Below are positions 25,692 through 33,674 of a DNA stretch of 64,000 bases, one piece after another. Position 1 is the stretch's first letter. Each line of letters starts with the position of its first letter. Under the pieces are notes generated by a model. That model did no database searches. It had not been told where the DNA came from and worked only from the letters and a program-made list of their open reading frames with translations. The translations under genes were made by a program, and so were the position numbers. Origin of the DNA: Candidatus Fimivivens faecavium (GTDB lineage Bacteria > Bacillota > Clostridia > Oscillospirales > Ruminococcaceae); NCBI GenBank assembly GCA_018716105.1, contig DVKH01000034.1, forward strand, positions 1-64,000, written 5' to 3'.

Positions 25692-26240
25692 TCAGCGCCC
25701 GTCCCGAATCCGCTGGAACGCGCCCGTCCGCAGGAGCAGGGCCACGACGGCCAGTGTCAAAACCAGCTCCGCCAGAAGATAGGAGCCGTTATAAGTCAGC
25801 GAATAGGCCCAGGCCGGCGTTCCTTCGGGCGCATAGGCGGGCCAGATCAGGACGCCGGAGAGGAAATGGCAGACAAACCGCGCCGCGATGACGGCGAAGG
25901 TCCCGATCACGGGACCCCATCTGCCAAACGGTTTCCCAACGGCGCCTGCGAGGCCGAGCGCGCCGAACGCGAAGATATAGTCGAGGAGCGCCGCCAGCAG
26001 AAACTGCCAGAGGCCCGGGGCGGGCGGCGGATAAAAGCCCATCAGCATCTGGATCAGCGCATAGACGAACGAGGTCAAAAGCCCCCATTTCGGCCCGTAG
26101 AGAAACGAGTAAAGGATGATCGGGGCCATGCCCGCCGCCGTGACGTTCCCGCCGTTCGGAAGCTGATAGAGGATAATCATCGAAAGGGCGGCCGCCATCG
26201 CGACGGCGGCGGCGCCCTGCGAAAGTTTTCGGGTTCTCAT
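25692..26240 (-). CDS. thiT: ThiT-type thiamine transporter (ECF S-component)
   Basis: A 182-aa protein with six predicted membrane helices, the S-component size. ALSMIILYQLPNGGNVTAAG, YGPKWGLLTSFVYALIQM and a W/Y-rich loop before the last helices (GVLIWPAYAPEGTPAWAYS) match ThiT, which captures thiamine for the ECF energising module encoded elsewhere. The ATG at 26240 has GAAAGGA upstream; the longer frame starts inside the leader terminator region and is not used. A TPP riboswitch precedes it, confirming the vitamin link. Confidence 0.93.
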   Translation of the reverse strand: MRTRKLSQGAAAVAMAAALSMIILYQLPNGGNVTAAGMAPIILYSFLYGPKWGLLTSFVYALIQMLMGFYPPPAPGLWQFLLAALLDYIFAFGALGLAGAVGKPFGRWGPVIGTFAVIAARFVCHFLSGVLIWPAYAPEGTPAWAYSLTYNGSYLLAELVLTLAVVALLLRTGAFQRIRDGR

Positions 26241-26285
26241 CTGCACAATTTTCCTTTCAAAAGGGAACCGGCGCGGCGCCTCCAA

Positions 26286-26315
26286 CAAAAAACGCCGCGG
26301 GATTCCGCGGCAGTT
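26286..26315 (-). terminator. Terminator of the TPP riboswitch
   Basis: On the minus strand GCCGCGG and CCGCGGC pair around a 4-5 nt loop and are followed by GTTTTTTGTT. This is a classical intrinsic terminator between the riboswitch and thiT, so thiamine pyrophosphate would cause premature termination. Confidence 0.8.
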
Positions 26316-26324
26316 TCCGTTTCC

Positions 26325-26425
26325 GTTCTCCCTCCGCCGGCATTACCCGGATCAGGTTCGAGGGTTGGGATCCCGGCTCGTTTTGAAATCCCTCTCAGCC
26401 GGCCGCGCGCCAGCACCCCTGTTTT
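26325..26425 (-). promoter_or_regulatory. TPP riboswitch (thi-box)
   Basis: The minus-strand RNA reads AGGGGTGCTGG, then GGCTGAGAGGG (the CUGAGA core), then CCCTCGAACCTGATCCGGGT and AATGCCGGCGGAGGGA, all hallmarks of the thi-box in the expected order. It lies about 90 bp upstream of thiT. The remaining plus-strand sequence up to the gene at 26603 holds no other recognised feature. Confidence 0.95.
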
Positions 26426-26602
26426 CGATTGAAAGCCGTTTGGCTTTGGTTATATGATAGCACAAAACCGGCCGCAATTCAAGGCTGTCCCCTTCTGTTC
26501 GACCGTTTGGGGCAGGAGTTTCGGTGGAAAAGCGACGGAGTTTTCTGGAAATATCAGGAAACTCCCTGCTATAATCAAAACCGAAAGAAAGGGGGCGGAC
26601 AG

Positions 26603-28009
26603 ATGAAAAACCGGCGAAACCGAAAACGCGGACGAGCCGTTTGCGGCGCGCGGTGCGCGCTTACCCTTACGGCGGTGTTTCTCCTGGGCCTTTTGCCCGG
26701 CTTTCTCATGATGGAACAGGCCGCACAGGCGGAAGAGCCGGCGGCCGCCGCGGCCGCGGTGTTCGAGGAAGTCGAAATCCGGGACGAGACGGGCGGCGCA
26801 TCCGAGCCGGCGGCAAAGCCCGCTCCGGCGCTCTACGGGGGAGACGGCCGCGGCTCCATCCGCTCCACCGACGCCTCCTCGCGGCCGGCCGACGCGCTGG
26901 CCGACAGCCAGACGGCGCTTCTGTTCGAATATTTCGACCGCTATGCCGCCGCGCTCGGGGCGTTGGAGGAGACAAGCCTCCTCGACCTGTTCGATGAGTC
27001 CGATCCATCGGCCAAGGAAAGCGCTTGGATCGACCAGACCGCGCTGACCTATCTGATTGAACTGCGGCGGATGAGCGGCCGCGACCTTTCATTTTCCGAC
27101 TACGACTACGGCCTGACCTTCGAGGCGGTCGAGCGCTCCGGCGACGGCCTCAGGGTAGTGCTGCTCGAAGATCAGCGGACGCGCTTCGCCTCGCTCGGGG
27201 AAATTGACTCCTTCACCGCCGGAATCGGGCATGTTTTCGTCCTGCGGGAGACTGGGGACGGATGGAAAATCGCCGCGCACCAGCGGTTCGAGGACCTGCA
27301 GGAACAGATTGAAGAAGGTTTTTCCCGACACGCCGGGGGTAATCCCGAAGAGGTTTCCAAACTGGTCTTGGACGAGCTTCTCGCCGATGCAAAGGAAAAC
27401 ATCGCGGCGCGGGAAACCGCTTACGCCGAATACCGCGCGCGGCGCGGGAACCTTCTCTCCACCGACCGGACCTGGGACTGCGATTACGACCGCGCCGCCG
27501 CCGTGGCCTACGCCCGCGCCTGGACCGACCCGGTGCGCGCGGCGCGGAACCCGGACTTCGGAAGATATGATCAATACGGCGGAAACTGCAACAACTTCAC
27601 CTCCCAGTGCCTTCTGGCCGGGGGAATCCCGATGGATCATGAAGGAGACGCGCAGTGGAAATGGTACGGCGAGGAGGTCAACGTCCGGGAATCGGCCTCC
27701 GGCCGCTCGCCATCCTGGGCCGGCGTCGACGAATTTTACGAATACTGCCTGCAAAACGAGGGGTTCGGCCTGGTAAGCGAGGCGACCGACAACATCTATC
27801 TCGCCCAGCCCGGCGATATTCTCCAGTTCGGCTCGCTCGGCGAGTGGGAGCACTCAGTGATCGTAACCGGCATCCTCGCCGACGAAAACGGCTTTACCGC
27901 CGACCTGCTGATCCACTCCAACACGGCCGACCGGATGGACTATCCGGCCAGCGCCTATTCCTATTCTGAAATGCGGCTGATCCGCATCTTTGGCTGGAAC
28001 GAGGGCTGA
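26603..28009 (+). CDS. Secreted protein with C-terminal putative amidase domain (Amidase_6)
   Basis: A 468-aa exported protein. It has a basic N-terminus, a hydrophobic signal segment (ALTLTAVFLLGLLPGF), an Ala/Glu/Pro linker, a middle region (about 110-290) that resembles cell-surface NTF2-like repeats, and a C-terminal domain with YDRAAAVAYARAW, YGGNCNNFTSQCLLAGG (candidate catalytic Cys) and EHSVIVTG (candidate His). This is the Amidase_6 (PF12671-type) arrangement seen in clostridial secreted proteins likely to act on the cell wall. AAAGGGGGCGG precedes the ATG at 26603. It is followed by a strong terminator. Confidence 0.82.
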   Translation: MKNRRNRKRGRAVCGARCALTLTAVFLLGLLPGFLMMEQAAQAEEPAAAAAAVFEEVEIRDETGGASEPAAKPAPALYGGDGRGSIRSTDASSRPADALADSQTALLFEYFDRYAAALGALEETSLLDLFDESDPSAKESAWIDQTALTYLIELRRMSGRDLSFSDYDYGLTFEAVERSGDGLRVVLLEDQRTRFASLGEIDSFTAGIGHVFVLRETGDGWKIAAHQRFEDLQEQIEEGFSRHAGGNPEEVSKLVLDELLADAKENIAARETAYAEYRARRGNLLSTDRTWDCDYDRAAAVAYARAWTDPVRAARNPDFGRYDQYGGNCNNFTSQCLLAGGIPMDHEGDAQWKWYGEEVNVRESASGRSPSWAGVDEFYEYCLQNEGFGLVSEATDNIYLAQPGDILQFGSLGEWEHSVIVTGILADENGFTADLLIHSNTADRMDYPASAYSYSEMRLIRIFGWNEG

Positions 28010-28030
28010 ACGCCCCTTTCCCCCAAAACG

Positions 28031-28068
28031 CCGCAGGACCCCGGGCCGTCTGGTCCGGGGTCCTGCGG
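28031..28068 (+). terminator. Terminator after the amidase gene
   Basis: Perfect 14-bp stem CCGCAGGACCCCGG/CCGGGGTCCTGCGG, loop 10 nt, followed by TCTCTTATC. Confidence 0.8.
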
Positions 28069-28126
28069 TCTCTTATCAAGAGGATGCAGAGAGAGAGTCA
28101 GATCGTCCTCTTTCGCCGGGGGAGGT

Positions 28127-28699
28127 TTATTCCCGGGCGGCTTCGAGGATGGTGTTGGCATAGCTCGGGCGGGCGGCCTCCCCCTCTTTGAGGACGAGGA
28201 AGCGGCCGTCCCAGTTCCCGCTCACAAGCGCCTGAAGATACGAAAGGTCCGCCGCATACTGCATCGTTCCGGCTGGAGCGAGGCGGTACAGCGGAAGGCC
28301 GAGCGGGCTCTGCACCAGGCAGGGCGTCCCGCACTTCCGGTCCAGAAGCGGACAGGGCGCGTGATCGGGGTCGCGAACAAAACGCGGCTCGTCGCCGGCC
28401 TCGGAAAAGAGGTCGCGGTATCGGTCGTTCGAGCCGAGCAGGAGCGCCATGCAGCTGTGGGCGGGCGCGATGACAACCGGGGTTTTCCCGGCGGTCAGCC
28501 CTTCCACGCCGCAGAGGCCGGCCGCGATCAGGATGGCGTCGAAGCCCATCTCATCGCAGCGGTCCACCTTCTGCTGGAGGTCGCCGCGGAGCAGCTCCGC
28601 AGGATCGAGAAGGTCCACCGTTATGTAGTGGGGGGACAGGGATGAGAGGTGATACAGCTCTCTGGACAGCGAGCTGCACCCGATCAGTCTGAATTTCAT
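28127..28699 (-). CDS. DUF1638 domain protein
   Basis: A 190-aa soluble protein. It starts MKFRLIGCSSLSRELYHLSS and contains FDAILIAAGLCGVEGLTAG, VVIAPAHSCMALLLGSNDRY and a Cys-rich segment (CPLLDRKCGTPCLVQ). GLCG-x-GveGL and RaHdC-x-x-LLGS are the typical motifs of DUF1638 proteins, often found beside corrinoid-dependent methyltransferases. Its role is unproven. AAGGAG lies 8 nt before the ATG at 28699; the longer open frame upstream runs through the divergent RNA region and is not coding. It is divergent from hflX. Confidence 0.8.
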   Translation of the reverse strand: MKFRLIGCSSLSRELYHLSSLSPHYITVDLLDPAELLRGDLQQKVDRCDEMGFDAILIAAGLCGVEGLTAGKTPVVIAPAHSCMALLLGSNDRYRDLFSEAGDEPRFVRDPDHAPCPLLDRKCGTPCLVQSPLGLPLYRLAPAGTMQYAADLSYLQALVSGNWDGRFLVLKEGEAARPSYANTILEAARE

Positions 28700-28748
28700 G
28701 CCGATTCTCCTTTTCCTTTTCCGCAGCCGCGGGGCGCGGCATCGAAAT

Positions 28749-28778
28749 TTGTTTTGTTCTATGAAAAAAGTGTATAAT
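28749..28778 (+). promoter_or_regulatory. Promoter upstream of the structured RNA and hflX
   Basis: TTGTTT (28749-28754), 18-nt spacer, TATAAT (28773-28778). Transcription would start near 28785, almost 190 nt before the hflX start codon. Confidence 0.65.
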
Positions 28779-28784
28779 AAACGC

Positions 28785-28965
28785 GAACAACTTTTCAATG
28801 GAAGGTTGCGCCAAACTCCCCTGTTAATAGGATAAAACGGCCCTTTTTGGGCATGGGGAAGAAGATACCAGCTTCCAGTGGAAGAAACTGGCCCCATCAT
28901 TGGCACTTCTTTCCCGCCCGGGGCGGGCAAGGCGCGCCGGTGCAAAACAAGAGATCGTAAAGGAG
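28785..28965 (+). ncRNA. Candidate structured RNA upstream of hflX (6S-like shape, identity uncertain)
   Basis: Between a good promoter and hflX there is no frame of coding character, but nested complementarity is strong. GCCAA (about 28810) pairs with TTGGC (about 28900). ATGGGG pairs with CCCCAT, and inside it CCAG pairs with CTGG around the hairpin CTTCC-AGT-GGAAG. A CCCTTTTTGGG hairpin precedes it, and GCCCGGGGCGGGC follows. A long, bulged rod of this size is reminiscent of 6S RNA, but I do not recognise conserved bases well enough to name it. It could also be an hflX leader. Confidence 0.45.
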
Positions 28966-28972
28966 AAAACGG

Positions 28973-30256
28973 ATGACAGGACAGACCGAACCCCGCGCTT
29001 CTGGATATGGACCCCCGCGGCAGCGGGCGCTGCTCGCAGCGATCGACACCGGGGAATACGACCCCGAAACCTCGCTGGACGAGCTGACGGAACTTGCGCG
29101 CTCCGCCGGGGCTGAGGTGGCCGGCCGGATGATTCAAAAGCGGGACGCGCCGGATGCAGCGACCTGCATCGGCGCGGGAAGGCTGGAGGAAGCGGCCGCG
29201 TTTATCCGGGACAACCAGGTTGAACTGATGATCTTCGACCTCGAGCTTTCGAAAAGCCAGTTGGCCAACATCGAAGAAGCCGTCGGCGTCCGGGTGGTGG
29301 ACCGGACGATGCTGATCCTCGACATCTTCGCGCAGCGCGCGAAATCAAGCGAGGGGCGGCTCCAGGTCGAGCTCGCGCAGCAGCGCTACCTCCTGCCGCG
29401 CCTGCGGGGGCAGGGGAGCGAACTCTCGCGGCTCGGCGGCGGCATCGGCACCCGCGGGCCGGGCGAAACCAAGCTCGAAAGCGACCGGCGGCACATCCGC
29501 CGGCGGATCGCCGCGCTCGAGCGGGAGCTTGAGGAGGTGGGGCGCCGCCGCGCGCTGGTCCGGGGCCGCCGGCAGAAAAACGAGGCGCCGGCCATCGCGA
29601 TCGTCGGCTACACCAACGTCGGGAAGTCGACCCTTCTCAACCGCCTCACCGCGGCGGGGGTCCTGGCGGAGGACATGCTGTTCGCGACCCTCGACCCGAC
29701 CGCCCGGGCGCTGGCCCTGCCGGACGGCCGGACGGCGGTGCTGATCGACACGGTCGGGCTGGTGCGCCGGCTGCCGCACCACCTGGTGGAGGCGTTCCGC
29801 TCGACGCTCGAGGAGGCGGCTCAGGCCGATCTGATCTGGAACGTCTGCGACGCCTCCGCGCCGGATATGGAGGAGCAGCTCGCCGTGACGCGCGAGCTGC
29901 TCGCGGGCCTCGGGGCCGAGGGGGTCCCGGTGCTCGACGTGCTAAACAAATGCGACCGCCTCGCGCTGCCGCCGTTTCTGCCGGGCGGCGGCGGGATCGC
30001 GCCGGTCGCCATCAGCGCAAAAACCGGTTATGGCCTTGACGCGCTGCTTTCCGCGACGGCGAAGGCGCTCCGGGCCGCGCACACCCGCCTCACCCTCCTG
30101 ATCCCGTATTCGGAGGGCGGGTTCGCCGCCGAGATCCGCGCCCGCGGGCGGGTGTTTTCCGAGGAGTTCTGCGAGAAAGGCGTCCTTCTCGACGCTCTGG
30201 TCGACAACCGGCTTCTCCATCGGGCCAGAAAATTCCTGGCCGCCGCGGAAAAATGA
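28973..30256 (+). CDS. hflX: Ribosome-associated GTPase HflX
   Basis: A 427-aa GTPase that splits or rescues stalled ribosomes. The N-terminal ND1 domain includes YDPETSLDELTELARSAGAE and a long coiled segment. A glycine-rich linker, GIGTRGPGETKLESDRRHIR, is the HflX signature. G1 is VGYTNVGKST, G3 is DTVGLVRRLPHHLVEAFRST, and G4 is NKCD (about residue 325). AAGGAG precedes the ATG. Length is normal. It ends about 95 bp before the decarboxylase promoter. Confidence 0.96.
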   Translation: MTGQTEPRASGYGPPRQRALLAAIDTGEYDPETSLDELTELARSAGAEVAGRMIQKRDAPDAATCIGAGRLEEAAAFIRDNQVELMIFDLELSKSQLANIEEAVGVRVVDRTMLILDIFAQRAKSSEGRLQVELAQQRYLLPRLRGQGSELSRLGGGIGTRGPGETKLESDRRHIRRRIAALERELEEVGRRRALVRGRRQKNEAPAIAIVGYTNVGKSTLLNRLTAAGVLAEDMLFATLDPTARALALPDGRTAVLIDTVGLVRRLPHHLVEAFRSTLEEAAQADLIWNVCDASAPDMEEQLAVTRELLAGLGAEGVPVLDVLNKCDRLALPPFLPGGGGIAPVAISAKTGYGLDALLSATAKALRAAHTRLTLLIPYSEGGFAAEIRARGRVFSEEFCEKGVLLDALVDNRLLHRARKFLAAAEK

Positions 30257-30354
30257 AGGATTTTCGAAATATCTCCTGCAAATCCGGTGATTTCGCTTGA
30301 TAAAATGCACGGAAAATTTCAATTTTTTATTCTCACGCTCCCTGTGCAAAAGCC

Positions 30355-30383
30355 TTGAAAATTCCGGTAATTCATGTTATATT
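30355..30383 (+). promoter_or_regulatory. Promoter of the decarboxylase cluster
   Basis: TTGAAA (30355-30360), 17-nt spacer, TATATT (30378-30383). The transcript would have an untranslated leader of about 190 nt (30390-30582) in which no known riboswitch is recognised. Confidence 0.65.
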
Positions 30384-30582
30384 CAAACAGCGGCGGATGT
30401 TCTCCGCCGCCTGGAATTTCATTTCAACCCAAATCAGGAAAACAGCGCACGAAAAATCGGGGTCAATCGGGGCGGTCTTCCGCGGCGCAGGCATGGCGGA
30501 TTCGCGCATATCTTGCAAGGGCGCGAATCTGTGGATGTCAAATCGGACGAAGCCCTGTTCGAATGAAAGGATGGTTACACGA

Positions 30583-31989
30583 ATGAAAAAAATCGGATTC
30601 ACCGAAACCGTGCTCAGAGACGCGAACCAGTCCCAGATCGCGACCAGAATGCCCTTCTCGAAATTCGAAGGGATTCTTTCCGAAATGGATAAGGCCGGTT
30701 ACTACTCGCTCGAATGCTGGGGGGGCGCAACCTTCGACTCCTGCCTGCGGTATCTCGACGAGGACCCGTGGGAGCGCCTGCGGAAAATCCGCAAGGCGGT
30801 CCCGAACACCAAGCTCCAGATGCTGCTGCGCGGCCAGAATCTCCTGGGCTACCGCCCGTATCCGGACGACGTTGTGCAGAAGTTCGTCGAATACTCGATC
30901 AAGAACGGCATTGACATCCTGCGCATCTTCGACGCCCTCAACGACCCGAACAACCTCCGGGTCGCCATCGAAGCGACCAAAAAATACGGCGGGCACGCCT
31001 CCGGCGCGATCTGCTTTACCATCAGCCCGATCCACACCCTCGAAAATTATGTAAAGCTCGCCAAAGAACTTGAGTCGATGGGCTGCGATTCGATCTGCAT
31101 CAAGGATATGTCCGGCATCATGGGCCCGGGCGAGGCGTACGATCTGGTCAAGGCGATCAAGGAGAACGTAAAGCTCCCCGTCATCGTCCACACCCACTCC
31201 ACCACCGGCCTCGGCCCAATGACCTACCTCAAGGCGATCGAGGGCGGCGCAGACGTCATCGACACCGCGATCTCCTGCCTCTCGGGCGGCACCAGCCAGC
31301 CCGCGACCGAGAGCATGGTCTATGCGGTGCGCCAGCTCGGCTATGAAGTGGACGTGAAAGACGATTCGCTCAAGAAAATCAACGACCACTTCCTCCCGGT
31401 CCAGAAGGAAGCGATCGAATCCGGCCTGCTCGACCCCTATGTCCTCGGAACCAAAACCGACGCGCTGATCTACCAGGTCCCGGGCGGCATGCTTTCGAAC
31501 CTCATCGCGCAGCTCAAGGCCCAGAACGCCTCCGACAAGCTCGATCAGGTGCTTGAGGAAATCCCGACCGTCAAACGCGAACTCGGCTATCCCCCGCTCG
31601 TCACCCCGATGAGCCAAATGACCGGCGTGCAGGCGGTGATGAACGTCCTCGCGGGAGAACGCTACAAAGTCGTCTCCAACGAGATCCGCTCCTACGTCAG
31701 GGGCGAATACGGGCGTGCGCCGGGCGAGCTGGACGCGGGCCTTGTGAAGAAAATCCTCGGCAGCGAACCCCGGATGACCGGGCGCTTCGCCGACACCCTC
31801 GCCCCGGCGTTTGAGGAGGCCAAGAAAAAGCTCGGCTCTCGGGCGAAGAGCGACGAAGACGTCCTTATGTATATCGCGTTCCCGCCGCTGGCGGAAAAGC
31901 TGTTCGACCGCCGCGAAGGGAAGGCGGCGCCCGCCGCCCCCGCGCCCGCCGTGAAGAAGGTTGCTTACAGCGTCCGGCGCGCCGATTGA
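30583..31989 (+). CDS. oadA: Oxaloacetate decarboxylase/pyruvate carboxylase-type alpha subunit (carboxyltransferase)
   Basis: A 468-aa biotin-dependent carboxyltransferase. The TIM barrel begins GFTETVLRDANQSQIATRM and contains ECWGGATFDSCLRYLDEDPW, MLLRGQNLLGYRPYPDDVV, CIKDMSGIMGPGEAYDLVK with the carbamylated-Lys/metal-site signature, and HTHSTTGLGPMTYLKAIEGG. The PYC-OadA helical domain follows to about residue 450, ending in an Ala/Pro tail. The C-terminal biotin domain of fused OadA is absent; biotin is on a separate protein two genes downstream. The ATG at 30583 has AAAGGATGG upstream. It moves CO2 from oxaloacetate (or a related acid) to biotin. Confidence 0.92.
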   Translation: MKKIGFTETVLRDANQSQIATRMPFSKFEGILSEMDKAGYYSLECWGGATFDSCLRYLDEDPWERLRKIRKAVPNTKLQMLLRGQNLLGYRPYPDDVVQKFVEYSIKNGIDILRIFDALNDPNNLRVAIEATKKYGGHASGAICFTISPIHTLENYVKLAKELESMGCDSICIKDMSGIMGPGEAYDLVKAIKENVKLPVIVHTHSTTGLGPMTYLKAIEGGADVIDTAISCLSGGTSQPATESMVYAVRQLGYEVDVKDDSLKKINDHFLPVQKEAIESGLLDPYVLGTKTDALIYQVPGGMLSNLIAQLKAQNASDKLDQVLEEIPTVKRELGYPPLVTPMSQMTGVQAVMNVLAGERYKVVSNEIRSYVRGEYGRAPGELDAGLVKKILGSEPRMTGRFADTLAPAFEEAKKKLGSRAKSDEDVLMYIAFPPLAEKLFDRREGKAAPAAPAPAVKKVAYSVRRAD

Positions 31990-32005
31990 TGGGAGGGGAG
32001 TTTTG

Positions 32006-32512
32006 ATGGAGAATTTCTTAGCGCCCATGCTCCTTACGGCCGGGTTCAGGTTTGATCCGACCGGCCCGGCGATTTTGTTCGGCGCGGTCATCCTTATGGT
32101 GATCTATATTGTGATGCAGAGGAAACGCGAGGAGGCGGCGGAGGAAGAAGCGCAGCGCGCCGCAGCCCAGCAGGCCCCCGCGCCCGCGCCGAAGCCTTCC
32201 GCGCCCGCGCCGAAGCCTTCCGCTCCCGCGCCGAAGCCTTCCGCTCCCGCGCCGAAGCCTCCCGCTCCTGCGCCGAAGCCTCCCGCTCCCGCGCCGAAGC
32301 CTCCCGCTCCCGCGGTCTTGGAAAAGGCGCCGGAGCCCGCGAAGGCGGCGGCTCCAGCCGCCCCCGCGCCCGCGGCGCTCGTTGCGGACGAGGTCGCGCT
32401 TTGCGACGTGGACGAGGCGTCCGCCGCGATGATCATGGCGATTGTCTGTGACGAAGCCGGCGAGGCCCCCGAAACCCTCAGATTCCGGTCGATCCGGCAG
32501 ATCAAAGCGTAA
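32006..32512 (+). CDS. OadG-like membrane subunit with Ala/Pro repeat linker
   Basis: A 168-aa protein with one membrane helix ([18 protein letters not shown] at about 20-37), a charged segment, then an Ala/Pro-rich linker of seven-residue units (SAPAPKP and PAPAPKP) and an acidic C-terminal region ending FRSIRQIKA. Size, topology and position match the gamma subunit of sodium-pumping decarboxylases (OadG), which anchors the alpha subunit to the membrane. GGGAGGGGAG precedes the ATG, 16 bp after oadA. The C-terminal part resembles the conserved 'AAI-x-AI' plus 'FRVRSIR' tail of OadG-like proteins. Confidence 0.75.
   Translation: MENFLAPMLLTAGFRFDPTGPAILFGAVILMVIYIVMQRKREEAAEEEAQRAAAQQAPAPAPKPSAPAPKPSAPAPKPSAPAPKPPAPAPKPPAPAPKPPAPAVLEKAPEPAKAAAPAAPAPAALVADEVALCDVDEASAAMIMAIVCDEAGEAPETLRFRSIRQIKA
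32174..32317 (+). repeat. 21-bp in-frame tandem repeats in the OadG-like gene
   Basis: Roughly six to seven copies of a 21-bp unit (GCGCCGAAGCCTTCCGCTCC with small variations) encode the Ala/Pro/Lys linker. The units are nearly identical at the DNA level, so copy number is likely to vary between strains. Confidence 0.85.
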
Positions 32513-32534
32513 GAAGGAGGAGCAACCGAACATC

Positions 32535-32894
32535 ATGAAATATATCGTTACACTTGGTGGAAAGAACTATGAGGTCGAGGTTGACCGGGGCGAAGCCTCG
32601 CTGCTCGGCGTGACCGAGGGCGCCGCCCCTGCGCCGAAGGCAAAAGCGGCGCCGAAACCCGCCCCGGCGAAGACGGCGGAGGGTACCCCTGTGAACGCAC
32701 CAATGCCCGGCACGGTGATGAAAATCCTCGTGGAAGCGGGGCAGAAGGTCAAAAAGGGCGAAGTCATCCTCATCTTTGAGGCGATGAAGATGGAAAACGA
32801 GGTCACCGCGCCGGTTGACGGCACGGTGAGCGCGATCGTGACCGAAGTCGGCGCATCCCTCAACAAAGGCGATCTGCTGCTCGGTATCAAGTAA
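32535..32894 (+). CDS. Biotin carboxyl carrier protein (decarboxylase biotin subunit)
   Basis: A 119-aa protein. It starts [20 protein letters not shown], has an Ala/Pro/Lys linker (about 30-52), and a biotinyl domain beginning [19 protein letters not shown], with the biotinylated Lys in [10 protein letters not shown] (about residue 86). It accepts CO2 from the alpha subunit. The longer upstream frame overlaps the OadG-like gene. The ATG at 32535 has AAGGAGGAG upstream. It is followed by a strong terminator and no beta-subunit gene. Confidence 0.93.
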   Translation: MKYIVTLGGKNYEVEVDRGEASLLGVTEGAAPAPKAKAAPKPAPAKTAEGTPVNAPMPGTVMKILVEAGQKVKKGEVILIFEAMKMENEVTAPVDGTVSAIVTEVGASLNKGDLLLGIK

Positions 32895-32912
32895 ACAAAG
32901 CGGCGGTTTAAA

Positions 32913-32949
32913 AACCCGCGCCCCGGCTTTTGTAGCCGGGGCGCGGGTT
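32913..32949 (+). terminator. Terminator of the decarboxylase cluster
   Basis: Perfect 15-bp stem AACCCGCGCCCCGGC/GCCGGGGCGCGGGTT, loop 7 nt, followed by TTGTTC. Confidence 0.85.
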
Positions 32950-33030
32950 TTGTTCGATGCTTTCTCCCGGATCCAGACCGGCCTCCCGCGCATTACAAGC
33001 CGCGCTTTTGCCCGGAGCGGATTTCTCTTT

Positions 33031-33558
33031 TTATTCCGGCTGATCGCCGGTCTCGTCAAGCGCCGCCTCGGAAATCTCATCCCGGTTCCGGAAGACGAAC
33101 CAGAGATCCGCGTACCGGATCATTGCCGCCATCAGCACCAGCGCCGAAGCCGCGAGATTGCGCTCCGCCGAAATCCGCCCGACCTCGGTCTGCGCGCTCG
33201 AAAGGGTCTTGACCGCGAGGCAGAAAAAGAACCCGAGCGCCCCGATCACCATCCACCCGGCGGTGAACCGGAGCGGGAACGTGCTCGGCACTTCGGCCGC
33301 CGCCCCGGCGCCGCAGTTCGAGAGGACCAGCCGCCTGCGCTCGGTCAGCGTTGCGCGAAGGGACAGAAACAACGTCGCGAGGATGATCAGGATAAAGGCA
33401 ATCGACCAGTCTACATCCCGGAGCGCCTCGCAGAAGGCTTCGCCGGCCAGCGTCCCGCCCGTCTGGGAACCGGCTTCGTCCATATCGGCCGCCGCAGCGG
33501 ACGCGCCGGGGCTCCCGCTTTTTTCCATCGCATCGTACTGAATTTTCGTCTCCGCCAT
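33031..33558 (-). CDS. Hypothetical membrane protein with two predicted helices
   Basis: About 175 aa from the ATG at 33558; an upstream ATG at 33591 in the same frame is also possible because GGAAGG lies between them. The N-terminal 45 residues are Ala/Gly-rich and soluble. Helices are predicted at SIAFILIILATLFLSL and WMVIGALGFFFCLAV, with a basic loop between, and the tail is acidic. I do not recognise a family. It is transcribed on its own, between two terminators. Confidence 0.6.
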   Translation of the reverse strand: MAETKIQYDAMEKSGSPGASAAAADMDEAGSQTGGTLAGEAFCEALRDVDWSIAFILIILATLFLSLRATLTERRRLVLSNCGAGAAAEVPSTFPLRFTAGWMVIGALGFFFCLAVKTLSSAQTEVGRISAERNLAASALVLMAAMIRYADLWFVFRNRDEISEAALDETGDQPE

Positions 33559-33627
33559 GATGCGGGCGCGCCCCCTTCCTTCCGCTATCATTTTATCCCG
33601 GCAGCGCGGAATTGGTGCGCAGTCAAA

Positions 33628-33659
33628 AAACGCCCCGGCGCAAATCCGCCGGGGCGTTT
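33628..33659. terminator. Bidirectional terminator
   Basis: Perfect 13-bp stem AAACGCCCCGGCG/CGCCGGGGCGTTT with a 6-nt loop, T-flanked on both sides. It lies just past the M20 peptidase stop on the minus strand. Confidence 0.8.
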
Positions 33660-33674
33660 CGCTGTGCTCTGCGG

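Noticed and set aside
28127..29137. 336-aa version of the DUF1638 protein
   Set aside because: The extra N-terminal part is antisense to the hflX leader and start; AAGGAG and the family start indicate the ATG at 28699.
32018..32536. Minus-strand Gly/Arg-rich ORFs opposite the OadG-like repeats
   Set aside because: They are created by the 21-bp coding repeat on the plus strand; the plus-strand frame has the ribosome binding site and the membrane helix.
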